Below are positions 1-8,102 of a stretch of DNA of 64,000 nucleotides, in pieces. How positions within the stretch are numbered: position 1 is the stretch's first letter; each line of letters starts with the position of its first letter. Origin of the DNA: Sphingomonas sp. Leaf34 (GTDB lineage Bacteria; Pseudomonadota; Alphaproteobacteria; Sphingomonadales; Sphingomonadaceae); contig NZ_LMLC01000003.1 of assembly GCF_001421805.1 (NCBI RefSeq), positions 186,236-250,235 on the forward strand, written 5' to 3'. Below the pieces are notes generated by a model. The model was given only the letters and a program-made list of their open reading frames with translations. It was not told where the DNA came from and did not search any database. A program made the position numbers and the translations under genes.

Positions 1-508
1 TTTTGCGCACATTGTAGTTGGAAAGGATGTGCCAAACAGGATGCTCGGCTTTGACCAGGATCATGTTGGCCGAGACGGTATCATTATCCAGTATGCCGGG
101 CTCTACTAACGCATCAACGGTCTGACGAATGGCATAGGCCAACTGATCAATGGAGGGAGGGTTGAGGCTCTTACGCTCCGAGGGCTGCGCATTTTCGATG
201 ACGGAACCCAGTATGCTTTCGCTGGGCTTGGCTTCGTCGAGTCCCCGTTGATACGCAGCAGCAATGCGACGTTCGAATGTCCATCGGGTAATGCGATAGC
301 TCAGGAACCCAAACACCACGGCGGTTAGAAGGAATAGCACGAGCCGCTTGCTGAGGAAGTTACCAAGGCCGACGGGGATGGCGGCAAAGAAGGGCGACCA
401 GCTCTCAGTGTTGGCTTGAGCGGTAGGGTAACTGGTTGCCACGACTAATGCGAATATGGAAATCACGACTGGGATGGACCACAACAACGCTTTCCAGACG
501 ATTTTCAT
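1..508 (-). CDS. Membrane protein, C-terminus beyond the left edge
   Basis: An open frame of at least 169 codons starts with ATG at 508 and is still open at the window edge. The visible part has a first hydrophobic segment at about residues 7-27 and a second at about 54-75. A soluble, charged region follows (about 76-169) that would lie on one side of the membrane. I do not recognise the family. The gene is divergent from the small terminase gene, with only 50 bp between the two starts. It therefore probably opens the leftward part of the prophage. No function is assigned. Confidence 0.6.
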   Translation of the reverse strand, partial: MKIVWKALLWSIPVVISIFALVVATSYPTAQANTESWSPFFAAIPVGLGNFLSKRLVLFLLTAVVFGFLSYRITRWTFERRIAAAYQRGLDEAKPSESILGSVIENAQPSERKSLNPPSIDQLAYAIRQTVDALVEPGILDNDTVSANMILVKAEHPVWHILSNYNVRK

Positions 509-546
509 GCTTGCCCCTTTGTGCCCACCGCTTGCGACCTTACCGA

Positions 547-553
547 TTAAATA
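547..553 (+). promoter_or_regulatory. T4-like late promoter motif upstream of terS
   Basis: The bases are TTAAATA. The last A is 6 nt before the ATG at 559, the same geometry as at six other phage genes. There is no recognisable -35 element and no Shine-Dalgarno between motif and start, so a leaderless transcript is likely. Confidence 0.6.
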
Positions 554-558
554 TAGGC

Positions 559-1152
559 ATGGCCAAGAAAACACAGACAACTCAGACCGTATCCACGCTT
601 TCCAGCGTTATTATGCCGCCAAAAGCGGCTACGGGCACCCCTGCGAAAACCAACCCTAATCAGGCACAGGTTGCTCTAGCGCCCAAGGTAACGAACCTCA
701 TCGCCAGTGTGACACGCAGCCGCCCCGGCCAGCCCACAAAGCGCAACGCCCAGATCGAAGAGGAATTGTTACAGCGGATCGCCAGCGGGGAAACGATGGT
801 CGCGGTATGCCAGGACGACCACATGCCCGGCTACAGCACCATACAGGCATGGTGTAAGGGTGACCCCTCATTGCTTGAAGCCATCAACGACGCTTACGAA
901 TGGCATGCCCGTGTTCTGGATGACATCGTGGACGATATGCTGGCTGGTGGCCCAACGAGTACGGGGGACTTCCGCCGCGATGAAGCGAGGGCCGGTCATA
1001 TCCGTTGGCGCTTGGGTAAACTCAACAAGAGGTTCCGCGACAAGACGCAAGTGGAACAGACATTGCGAGTACAAACGCCCGTAATGCCAGACTGGTTCTT
1101 CTCCAACGTCGTAGATGGACAGCTAACCGATGGCAGCGATCCTACTATTTGA
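559..1152 (+). CDS. Terminase small subunit
   Basis: This 197-aa protein is the likely DNA-recognition subunit of the packaging motor. After a disordered Ala/Pro/Thr-rich N-terminus (about 1-55) comes a basic GQPTKR segment and a helix-turn-helix region (about 63-105). The pattern of an ASGETMVAVCQDDHMPG-like segment followed by YSTIQAW is typical of Sf6-type small terminases. The rest is acidic and helical and would form the oligomer core. The start at 559 is chosen because it lies 6 nt behind the TTAAATA motif; an in-frame ATG at 436 has no such support. Unusually, terL is not next to it but 4.2 kb downstream. The 3' end overlaps the convergent recombinase gene by 8 bp. Confidence 0.8.
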   Translation: MAKKTQTTQTVSTLSSVIMPPKAATGTPAKTNPNQAQVALAPKVTNLIASVTRSRPGQPTKRNAQIEEELLQRIASGETMVAVCQDDHMPGYSTIQAWCKGDPSLLEAINDAYEWHARVLDDIVDDMLAGGPTSTGDFRRDEARAGHIRWRLGKLNKRFRDKTQVEQTLRVQTPVMPDWFFSNVVDGQLTDGSDPTI

Positions 1153-1798
1153 GCAAGCGAGCGATACTTGCTGGATACCAAGTGCCGCCCCGTGCTGTCG
1201 TTATGTGGAGGGCGTTGAGGTAGTCGGCTATTGCCTGGAGTGTTGATGCCCCGGCTACTCGCGCAGCTTCCACATGAGGCATTAGCGCAGCGCGCCGGTC
1301 CACCGCCCTCGCCCCACGTACTGCCATGCTTCTCTGACGCCCAACGGCGCTCACTGCGGGCAAGTTGCCCCGATCACCCCCAAGGATGCGTCCACGGGCT
1401 CGGGCTGCTGTGAGAGCTTCTTTGGTGCGCTTGCTGATGACCTCCCTCTCCCACTGCGCCAACTGCGCCATCATCCCTACTGTTAGTCGATCGGCGTGCG
1501 GCATGTCCGCGAACACAACGGATTGTCCGCTATCCATAAGCGTATTGAGGAAGGCCGCGTTGCGGCTAAGTCGGTCCAGCTTGGCAACGACGAGTGTGGC
1601 CCCGGTTAGCTTGGAGTATGCCAAAGCCGCTTGTAGCTGCTGGCGATCGTTGCGCTTGCCGCTCTCCACTTCTGTGTACGATGCGATTGGCTCGACACCA
1701 GCGAGGTAGCGCAGCACGGCGCACTGCTGGGCTTCTAATCCCAGGCCACTTGCTCCCTGTTTGGCAGTGCTGACCCGATAGTATGCGACGAAGTTCAT
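1145..1798 (-). CDS. Serine recombinase (resolvase/invertase type)
   Basis: This 217-aa protein has the resolvase N-terminal domain: YYRVS with catalytic Ser10 and Arg8, and an AKLDRLSRN segment with Arg76 and Arg79. A long helix (about 115-140) and a small C-terminal helix-turn-helix (about 175-217) follow. The size fits resolvases and invertases rather than the 450-600 aa large serine integrases. The start is the ATG at 1798, preceded by an AAGGTG-like ribosome site. It lies at the left end of an accessory island between terS and terL and may have moved it. I see no inverted or res-like repeats next to it, so its target is unknown. Confidence 0.85.
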   Translation of the reverse strand: MNFVAYYRVSTAKQGASGLGLEAQQCAVLRYLAGVEPIASYTEVESGKRNDRQQLQAALAYSKLTGATLVVAKLDRLSRNAAFLNTLMDSGQSVVFADMPHADRLTVGMMAQLAQWEREVISKRTKEALTAARARGRILGGDRGNLPAVSAVGRQRSMAVRGARAVDRRAALMPHVEAARVAGASTLQAIADYLNALHITTARGGTWYPASIARLLK

Positions 1799-1977
1799 CT
1801 TTACACCTTGAAGCATTGCCCGTTGCTTCAATGCGTAAAGCCGCTGCCACAGATGTACGACCACTCAATGGGGCTCATCACGACGTCTCATTGGCGCAGG
1901 AGCAGCAGGTATGCTGATGGGGTGCTTTGACCCTGTGTGGGCGTCTGCGGGGCGGCATGACCCTGCCCAGACCCAGG

Positions 1978-1989
1978 GGGTATATACCC
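1978..1989. promoter_or_regulatory. Perfect 12-bp palindrome in the 302-bp gap 1799-2100
   Basis: GGGTATATACCC is a perfect dyad of operator size in the divergent region between the recombinase and the DUF4145 gene. The same gap has a direct repeat TGACCCTG (about 1928 and 1959) and a hairpin GAAATGG/CCATTTC (2020-2040). No gene is visible in the gap. An operator role is inference. Confidence 0.35.
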
Positions 1990-2100
1990 TCGCCCCTGTG
2001 GAGGGTGGGTGTGGGGCTAGAAATGGATTTTTACCATTTCAGGATCCAGTTTGGTCCAGATTTTCCTTCAACAGTATCAAAATCCAGGTATCGTGTCCGC

Positions 2101-2865
2101 ATGACAGTTGATCGCTCGCTTTACGCCATGACCTTCGTCACTCTGCCTGAGTGGCCGTGCCCAACTTGCGGCAAGGGACATCTCAAAAGCAGCAAAGGAT
2201 CGATATTGAACGCCGACACTGGGCCCAGCAAAGCAGCTCGCGAGCAGGACCCATCTTGGGAACCAGAAGACTCAGAGGCTCGGTTCGCAGGCCTCCTTAC
2301 TTGTGACTTTGCCAACTGCGGCGAGATTGTGGCCGTCTTAGGCGACGTGTACGTCTTTGAATATCACGACTACGACGAAGATGGGCAGCTAACACAGGGA
2401 TATGGGGATCGGTTTAGGCCACGAAGCCTGTCACCCGCCCCCTTGCCCATCAGGCCACCAGAAGAAACGCCAGCATTGGTAACAGGAGCCTTGCGAGAGG
2501 CCGCAGGGCTATTGTGGCAAAGTGCCGAAGGTGCTGCCAACCAGATACGGCAAGCAGTCGAGCATTTGATGGACGAGCAAGGCGTTACGAAGGCTGTCGC
2601 TCCAGCATTCAAAAGCCTTCACAGTCGCATCGAGGAGTTCAAACTCACCGATCCAACAAACGCCGAGATCTTGCTTGCTATCAAGTGGCTGGGCAACTCA
2701 GGTAGCCACGCTGGTGGCCTTACACGCACCGACGTATTCGACGCCTTTGACTTTATCGAGCACGCTCTCGTCAACTTATATGATACGACCACCGCCGAAC
2801 TAATTGCCAAAGCTAGAGCAATCAACACCCAGAAGGGGCCGGTCAAGCCACCTTCGTTTTCATAA
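2101..2865 (+). CDS. DUF4145-type protein with N-terminal zinc-binding motif
   Basis: This 254-aa protein begins with a zinc-ribbon-like region (CPTC near residue 20 and CDFANC near 69-74). The C-terminal half matches the DUF4145 pattern: a helical segment ending in IKWLGNSGSHAGG, then DVFDAFDFIEHALVNLYD. DUF4145 proteins are common in accessory and defence islands, but their activity is not firmly established. The ATG at 2101 is preferred because the zinc motif follows directly; the frame also extends upstream to 1927. It is the first plus-strand gene of the terS-terL island, and a strong hairpin follows it. Confidence 0.6.
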   Translation: MTVDRSLYAMTFVTLPEWPCPTCGKGHLKSSKGSILNADTGPSKAAREQDPSWEPEDSEARFAGLLTCDFANCGEIVAVLGDVYVFEYHDYDEDGQLTQGYGDRFRPRSLSPAPLPIRPPEETPALVTGALREAAGLLWQSAEGAANQIRQAVEHLMDEQGVTKAVAPAFKSLHSRIEEFKLTDPTNAEILLAIKWLGNSGSHAGGLTRTDVFDAFDFIEHALVNLYDTTTAELIAKARAINTQKGPVKPPSFS

Positions 2866-2890
2866 CTAAGGCGGTGGTTTCGAAGTGGAC

Positions 2891-2914
2891 AGGCTAGTTT
2901 CAGATAACTAGCCT
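2891..2914 (+). terminator. Hairpin, terminator-like
   Basis: A 9-bp perfect stem (AGGCTAGTT/AACTAGCCT) with a 6-nt loop lies between two plus-strand genes. It lacks a T-run, so efficient intrinsic termination is uncertain. Confidence 0.4.
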
Positions 2915-2921
2915 AACGCGT

Positions 2922-3236
2922 ATGTGGCCTTTCAAGAAAAAGCCGTCTCCCGCAGACGCAGCGATTGCGGTCATGGACGATGCGATCGACTTCGCGGCTG
3001 ACCGATGGCTTCACTTCTGCCGCGCACGGCCCATGCGGGCGGACGTGCCGCTAGTGGATCGCATTGGCTCGTTCTTCGTACCGTTCGAGGACGGGTTAAA
3101 AGCCAACTTTCCTGCTCTAGCCAAAGCGCCTGGCCCCCTGCCCCTCTTGATCGTTGCTTTTGGCATCAAGCAATCTGGTACCCACACCCAAGCGCAGATC
3201 GAACAGGCGCTCGGCCTTCAGATGCCAAACCGCTGA
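2922..3236 (+). CDS. Small protein of unknown function
   Basis: This 104-aa protein starts at ATG 2922 (MWPFKKKPSP). It has an Asp/Ala-rich helical part (about 12-32), then a mixed region with a short hydrophobic stretch near residues 70-80. There is no signal peptide or known motif. It lies alone between the hairpin at 2891 and a convergent minus-strand operon. Codon use and the clean open frame support a real gene, but I recognise no family. Confidence 0.5.
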   Translation: MWPFKKKPSPADAAIAVMDDAIDFAADRWLHFCRARPMRADVPLVDRIGSFFVPFEDGLKANFPALAKAPGPLPLLIVAFGIKQSGTHTQAQIEQALGLQMPNR

Positions 3237-3260
3237 CCACTTCGCCCTGACGAAACACGC

Positions 3261-4061
3261 CTACCTGTTTCCAACGTCTAGCCCCGGCCCCTTCATATAA
3301 TCCGCAAAGGATTCCAGATCCTCCTCCGTGGGCACCTCCATGCTGGGGATGGCTCTCAGGCTATCCGCAATGTCACGACGGCTGACAAACCCCATGCTGT
3401 AGATGCCGTTGTCCAGTTCGTAGTCCAACGAGCCGCACCAATAGTTTATTCTGCCGTAGCCCGGTGACAGTGCGGATATTTTAGCTTTGCCGCTGACCTC
3501 ATGCTTGGCCAACGACACCCTCAGATATTCCATGCGGGTGAACGTAAAATACGTTCGCTTGAGATCATCGTCGAGCCGTCCGATCACCGAAGGGTCGGCC
3601 AGAACGTCCCGGATCATCGAAGCACGGCGCTGTTGCCCATGATGGGTCGCGTTGTCGCCCTTCTCCAGCGAGTCCAGCTTTTGCTGTAGCCCTCCGCATC
3701 GGTGCCATTTCATCACGTCGTTGGCACGCTGCCTCCATGTCCGCATCGCCTCGTATGCCGCGAATATCCACATCTGTGATTGCGCATTGAGGAATGCCGC
3801 CTCGGCAGGAGTGCGCTCCTCATCAAACAGCTTGCGCGCAACGACGCGCTCCAACTGGTTCAAGAACACGTCAACCATTGCCAGATTGAAAGCCTGGAGC
3901 CGCAGGTATGTGTCATCGAACAACGTCAGCCCAATCAAGGCGTGAGCCAGTTCCGATCCGTCTAGTAACGAGGCGTCCTCATACCTTGGCGCTTCGTCAT
4001 GCGCGCCATAATAATCATCTTCCATTTCCGCGAAATCGCGCTCTTCCGGTTCGTCAGTCAT
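3261..4061 (-). CDS. Unknown acidic protein, partner of the nuclease-like gene
   Basis: This 266-aa protein begins MTDEPEERDF with a very acidic first 45 residues. A predicted all-helical middle (about 50-150) is rich in Arg/Asp/Ala, and the C-terminal part is mixed alpha/beta. The ATG at 4061 is chosen because it overlaps the 3' end of the upstream gene by 8 bp, the usual sign of translational coupling; the frame remains open for 15 more codons upstream. The tight pairing with a nuclease-like protein suggests a two-component accessory module, perhaps an immunity protein or complex partner. That role is inference. Confidence 0.55.
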   Translation of the reverse strand: MTDEPEERDFAEMEDDYYGAHDEAPRYEDASLLDGSELAHALIGLTLFDDTYLRLQAFNLAMVDVFLNQLERVVARKLFDEERTPAEAAFLNAQSQMWIFAAYEAMRTWRQRANDVMKWHRCGGLQQKLDSLEKGDNATHHGQQRRASMIRDVLADPSVIGRLDDDLKRTYFTFTRMEYLRVSLAKHEVSGKAKISALSPGYGRINYWCGSLDYELDNGIYSMGFVSRRDIADSLRAIPSMEVPTEEDLESFADYMKGPGLDVGNR

Positions 4062-4677
4062 CGACTCTGACCTCCAGCAACATATAGCGTAGGTTGTTCG
4101 TACCAACGGCCCATTCGAACCTGTAATCGCGCTTTAACGTGATTGGATCACCATACGGCGTCGCCTTCCGATAAACCAACTCCGTACCGCCTTTGTATGT
4201 TCGACCATCCCTAAAGTCGAAATCTTGTGTATCGAGAGCATAGACAGCTTTATCGATGTAATGAGTGTGATCGGTTGCGACGAGCATGTACCCGATATCA
4301 GCGACATCCTTACACCCTTCTAAACGCAGCATGTCTTTGAACACGTCATATCGATTGTTGGGCTCGCGGTGGTTGGCGCGTTTAAAGAACTTTAGCTCCA
4401 TTGCGCAGCGCCAAGCTATCCCGGCATCGTCCGTAAGGCGAAACCATATGTCGATTTCGCCCCGCTTCTCCCGATCACCCCGCAACGGCTTTTCCAACTC
4501 GATGGAGAATGCCTCGAGCGGTGTAACGGCCGCAAGGTCCGCGACCGTCGTGATTACTCGACCAAGATGTAATTGAAGTGAGGCCTCGCTTTCACAAACC
4601 ACGCGCCCGCCCTGAATCTGGGCAAACAGCGCGGGAACGGCAGCGTTGACGATATCTCGGAGGCGTTGGACGGACAT
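4054..4677 (-). CDS. Candidate PD-(D/E)XK-fold nuclease
   Basis: In this 207-aa protein the arrangement of an N-terminal helix with conserved-type Glu (CESEASL), then RGEIDIWF, then CAMELKFFKR reproduces the E...D...ExK order of PD-(D/E)XK nucleases. The ExK is in a hydrophobic strand, as expected. The C-terminal part is Tyr/Asp-rich. It sits in the middle of a three-gene minus-strand operon: it touches the SHOCT gene at 4677 and overlaps the acidic gene by 8 bp. An anti-phage or superinfection-exclusion role would fit an island between terS and terL, but the fold call rests only on motif spacing. Confidence 0.45.
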   Translation of the reverse strand: MSVQRLRDIVNAAVPALFAQIQGGRVVCESEASLQLHLGRVITTVADLAAVTPLEAFSIELEKPLRGDREKRGEIDIWFRLTDDAGIAWRCAMELKFFKRANHREPNNRYDVFKDMLRLEGCKDVADIGYMLVATDHTHYIDKAVYALDTQDFDFRDGRTYKGGTELVYRKATPYGDPITLKRDYRFEWAVGTNNLRYMLLEVRVDD

Positions 4678-5249
4678 CAGCGCGCCAGCACCTTGGCTTT
4701 CTGAGCCGCAAATTCCTCGTCGGTGAGGATACCTTTGGTCTTCAAGTCTGCCAGCTTGGCCAACTCGTCCGCCATCGACGGCGCCGCCGCCGTGCCGACG
4801 CCACCATTTGTTGGGGTCGCGAACGCCGCTTGAATGGGGACAGGCGGCGATCCGTCATCGCATTCGCTGGTATAGCCAATCACGGCATCGGTTTTCATCG
4901 AACCGTCCGGCTTGAGCAGGACGAACTTCTCTTCAATCCCCACATAGCCGCCCAAACGGTTTTTGCTGTTCAGGCCAACGCAGCCCAACCAGCCGTACTC
5001 GCGCTTGCTCCATAGCTGGAAAGTCTTGACGTGACCCCAACGCCAGCCCCCGCGCCACGTAATCTGCGCTGCCTGTGGATCAAAAAGGTCCCGCGTTAGC
5101 AGGGCTTCCGCCTGCTTTCTCACTGCCGACCAATCGGGCTCCTGCGCAGGAGCCGGCGGTGGAGCCTTCTTTTCAGCCGCACTTAGCGGGCTGGCCAACA
5201 CAATTAGCGCCACCAATGCCGACTTGATCATCATCTTCCCCCTGTTCAA
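4677..5249 (-). CDS. Secreted/periplasmic SHOCT-domain protein
   Basis: This 190-aa protein has a clear signal peptide: MMIKSALVALIVLASPLSAA with cleavage after ALSAA-type residues near 25. A Pro-rich linker, a Trp-rich middle region (about 60-100) and a C-terminal SHOCT module follow (about 160-190: a Leu-rich helix with LADLKTKGILTDEEF). SHOCT modules are short oligomerisation motifs at protein termini. It is the first gene of the minus-strand island operon. A lysogenic-conversion (moron) role is plausible. Start at the first ATG or at the internal MM pair is not resolved. Confidence 0.65.
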   Translation of the reverse strand: MNRGKMMIKSALVALIVLASPLSAAEKKAPPPAPAQEPDWSAVRKQAEALLTRDLFDPQAAQITWRGGWRWGHVKTFQLWSKREYGWLGCVGLNSKNRLGGYVGIEEKFVLLKPDGSMKTDAVIGYTSECDDGSPPVPIQAAFATPTNGGVGTAAAPSMADELAKLADLKTKGILTDEEFAAQKAKVLAR

Positions 5250-5319
5250 TTTCAGCGCTCATTAGAGCCTTAAACCGCGCTGTCATCAACCGGCTACTGC
5301 TCATCCAGCTAATTACTGG

Positions 5320-6696
5320 GTGAAACAGCTAAACAATTTCAAGCCTACCGCCAGTCAACTTCAAGCCATCGACTTGCTCAAGACAAGTGGAGCGGATCGC
5401 TTTCTGGCGCGTGGCGGTCGCCGTAGCGGCAAGAGTGTAGCATGGTCCTTCGCGGTCGCGGGTCGCGCCCTGATGTACCCGCGCAGCAAGCACGGCGTAT
5501 TCCGCAACACGCTCAATACCTGCCGCCAGTTGCTGTTCCAGGGCACGTTCATCGAAGTCATGGACTTGGCATGGCCGGGATACCTTGAGCGCGATGATGT
5601 AACGATCAACAAGCAGGACAGCACGATCACCTTCCACAATGGCAGTGTGATCTACTTTCGCGGCCTGGATGAAAACCGTACATCACGTTTGCGAGGCAGC
5701 GAGTTCGCAACGATCTGGCTCAACGAATGTAACGAGGTACGGGATTACGAAAGTATCACCGTTCTGGAGTCCTCGCTCAACCACTCCACACCCATGCTGA
5801 ATGAAGACGGTTCGCCAGTCCTCCGTGACGGCAAGCCGCTGATGATCAAGCCCAAGTTGCTCTTTGATTGTAACCCGCAACTCAACAGCGACTGGGATGC
5901 GCTGGCATTCAAGTTTCTAAAAAATCCTGCCAGCGGACTTCCCCACAAGCGGCCCGATCGCTGGCGTGAAATCAAAATGGACCCCGAGGGCAACTTGGAG
6001 AACCAAGCTGCTGGCTACCTGGAGGGTTTGTACGACAGCTTCGACGGTATGCCGGGAGCGATGAGCACGTTCATTCTCGGAGAGTGGCGTGACGATAATC
6101 CCAACGCCCTCTTCCACCCCAACAAGATCAAGCGCGAGATCATCGACCGCAACGAGATTGTCCGCATCGTCGTGGCACTCGACCCCACGACCACGGGGCA
6201 CGACAAAAGCGATGAAGCCGGTATCGTCGTCGCGGGCAGGCTTAAGGATGGTCGGGCGGTCGTGCTGGCCGATTACAGCGTTCGTGGCGTTCCAGATGTG
6301 TGGGCGGCAGCCACGGTTCAGGCTTACGACGACTGGGAAGCCGACAGCATCGTTTATGAAAAGAACCAGGGCGGTCTCATGGTCGAGAGTACCCTACAGG
6401 GTATTCGGCGCAACCTGCCCTGCGTGGCAGTCCATGCCAGCAAGGGCAAAGTCAGCCGCGCCGAGCCAGTTTCCATTCAGTACACCAAAGGCCGGGTTAT
6501 CCATGATGGCAACGAAACGGACAAGTTGAAGACGCTGGAACAGCAGATGTTCGACTTCGAAGCTGTGGTGGATCGCAAGGGTAGTTCGCCCGACCGCGTT
6601 GACGCACTCGTTTATGCCATCACGGCCATCCTGGACTTGAACGGCGATCAACCCAACACGGGCAAGATGTTCAAGATCGCAACGAACCTCTGGTAA
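5320..6696 (+). CDS. Terminase large subunit
   Basis: This 458-aa packaging ATPase/nuclease has a P-loop GGRRSGKS (about 32-39) and a Walker-B-like strand ATIWLNECNEV (about 130-140). The RNase-H-like nuclease half has acidic residues in VVALDPTTTG (about 284-293) and a C-terminal DRVDALVYA (about 424-432). The length is normal. It starts with GTG at 5320. No TAAATA motif or strong ribosome site precedes it, so it may be read from island transcripts. terS is displaced to 559 by the island, which is unusual because the two genes are normally adjacent. Confidence 0.95.
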   Translation: MKQLNNFKPTASQLQAIDLLKTSGADRFLARGGRRSGKSVAWSFAVAGRALMYPRSKHGVFRNTLNTCRQLLFQGTFIEVMDLAWPGYLERDDVTINKQDSTITFHNGSVIYFRGLDENRTSRLRGSEFATIWLNECNEVRDYESITVLESSLNHSTPMLNEDGSPVLRDGKPLMIKPKLLFDCNPQLNSDWDALAFKFLKNPASGLPHKRPDRWREIKMDPEGNLENQAAGYLEGLYDSFDGMPGAMSTFILGEWRDDNPNALFHPNKIKREIIDRNEIVRIVVALDPTTTGHDKSDEAGIVVAGRLKDGRAVVLADYSVRGVPDVWAAATVQAYDDWEADSIVYEKNQGGLMVESTLQGIRRNLPCVAVHASKGKVSRAEPVSIQYTKGRVIHDGNETDKLKTLEQQMFDFEAVVDRKGSSPDRVDALVYAITAILDLNGDQPNTGKMFKIATNLW

Positions 6697-6705
6697 GGGC
6701 GTCCA

Positions 6706-6712
6706 ATAAATA
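6706..6712 (+). promoter_or_regulatory. T4-like late promoter motif before portal gene
   Basis: The bases are ATAAATA within AATAAATAGT. The portal ATG is 5 nt after the last A. The nearest purine-rich stretch is about 18 nt before the ATG, too far for a normal ribosome site. Confidence 0.65.
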
Positions 6713-6716
6713 GTGG

Positions 6717-8099
6717 ATGCCTAATATCGAAGACATTCACCCCAAGCTCGCTGTCAAGCACGCGGACGTTCAACTCATTCGTGACGTGATGGCAGGTGCC
6801 CGCACGATCAAGCGCAAGCGAACGGAGTACCTTCCGTTCAGTCGTACTGCGCAACCTGTCGAGGAGTACGATCGGCTGCTTCAGTACACCAGCTTCTTCC
6901 CCGCCACGTCCCGTACTGCGCAAGCCAAGCGAGGACTAATGACGGCCAAGAATGTGGTGCTGAACGCGCCCGTGTTGGAGCCCATCAAGGATGTGATCAC
7001 GCGCAACGCAGACAGCGTTCGTGATCTAGCGGAAGAGGTCATCTGGGAGACCTTCCAAACCAACTTCACCGGCCTACTAGCTGACCACCCCGAGGCACCA
7101 GACGGTGTAAGCCTCAACGCTGCGAATGCGCTTCGCCTCAACTACCGTCCTTTCATTCACCTCTTCCCCCTCGAGAGCATTCTATGGATTGATTACGGGA
7201 TCAAGGGACCTCTCCGTACCTTCGAGCGCGTGGTACTGCGCGAACGTGAAGACCGCATTCTTGAACTCGTGATGGTCAATGGCATTTACGTACAGCGCGT
7301 GTGGGAGAAGAAAGACGGTCTTGGCTTCGAGATCACGGAAGTTCGGGAACCTCGCAAGGACGGCCAGAGGCTGACCTCCATCCCGTTTACGGTCGTCAGC
7401 GACAACACTAAGTCCTGGCCACAGGATAGCGAACTCAAAGACCTCGCCGAACTCAACTTGGATCACTATAAAGTCAGCGCTCGTATCGCGAATATCCAGA
7501 TGTTCGCCAGCGGCGTTGTCCCCGTGTTCTCGGGCATCAAGCTACAGAAGGATGATGACGGCCAGGACATTCCACCCAACCTCTACATCGGTGCCGGTGG
7601 TGTCGTAGTTTTGGAAGAGCCAACCGCCAAGTGGGGCTTTCTGGAACCAGAGGGCCACACAATGGATGGCCTCATGAAGACGCGAGACGACTTCCAAGAG
7701 CAGATGGCCAAAGTGGGTGGCAACCTCATTGCCAGCGAGCGAAACAAAGCGCCAGAAAGCGATACCCAGTCGGCTCGGCGCGGTGCTGGTGAGGATAGCG
7801 CAGTTGCGAGCCTAGCGCTGGTTTACGCACGTCGCATCAGCGATGCCCTCTCTTGGTGTTCCTGGTGGATGGACGGCAGCAAGGCGGTTTTCACCCTCAA
7901 TACCGATTACAAGATGGGTGGTATGACCGCACAGGAGCGCACGGTCGCGCTGGCGGAACTCCAGGCGGGTGTAACGTCCTGGGATACATGGTTCCTGGAA
8001 CGCAGGGACAAGGGCGTAGTCAACGCCAGCCTCCTACCCGACGAGGAGCGCGCTCGTATCGATCAGGACAATATCGACCGTCCTACTGCCGAGATTTAA
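6717..8099 (+). CDS. Portal protein (DUF4055 type)
   Basis: This 460-aa protein should form the dodecameric ring at the capsid vertex through which DNA is pumped. The N-terminus (HPKLAVKHADVQLIRDVMAG followed by a YLPF motif) is typical of DUF4055 portal proteins. Its position between terL and the MuF-type gene is the canonical head-gene order. The start at 6717 sits 5 nt behind a TAAATA promoter motif, implying a leaderless message. The C-terminal end is 3 bp from the next gene, so portal and MuF are cotranscribed. Confidence 0.85.
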   Translation: MPNIEDIHPKLAVKHADVQLIRDVMAGARTIKRKRTEYLPFSRTAQPVEEYDRLLQYTSFFPATSRTAQAKRGLMTAKNVVLNAPVLEPIKDVITRNADSVRDLAEEVIWETFQTNFTGLLADHPEAPDGVSLNAANALRLNYRPFIHLFPLESILWIDYGIKGPLRTFERVVLREREDRILELVMVNGIYVQRVWEKKDGLGFEITEVREPRKDGQRLTSIPFTVVSDNTKSWPQDSELKDLAELNLDHYKVSARIANIQMFASGVVPVFSGIKLQKDDDGQDIPPNLYIGAGGVVVLEEPTAKWGFLEPEGHTMDGLMKTRDDFQEQMAKVGGNLIASERNKAPESDTQSARRGAGEDSAVASLALVYARRISDALSWCSWWMDGSKAVFTLNTDYKMGGMTAQERTVALAELQAGVTSWDTWFLERRDKGVVNASLLPDEERARIDQDNIDRPTAEI

Positions 8100-8102
8100 G
8101 CC

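Noticed and set aside
436..558. Longer N-terminus for the small terminase from ATG 436
   Set aside because: It would run through the start of the divergent membrane gene and across the promoter motif; the ATG at 559 has the conserved 6-nt spacing.
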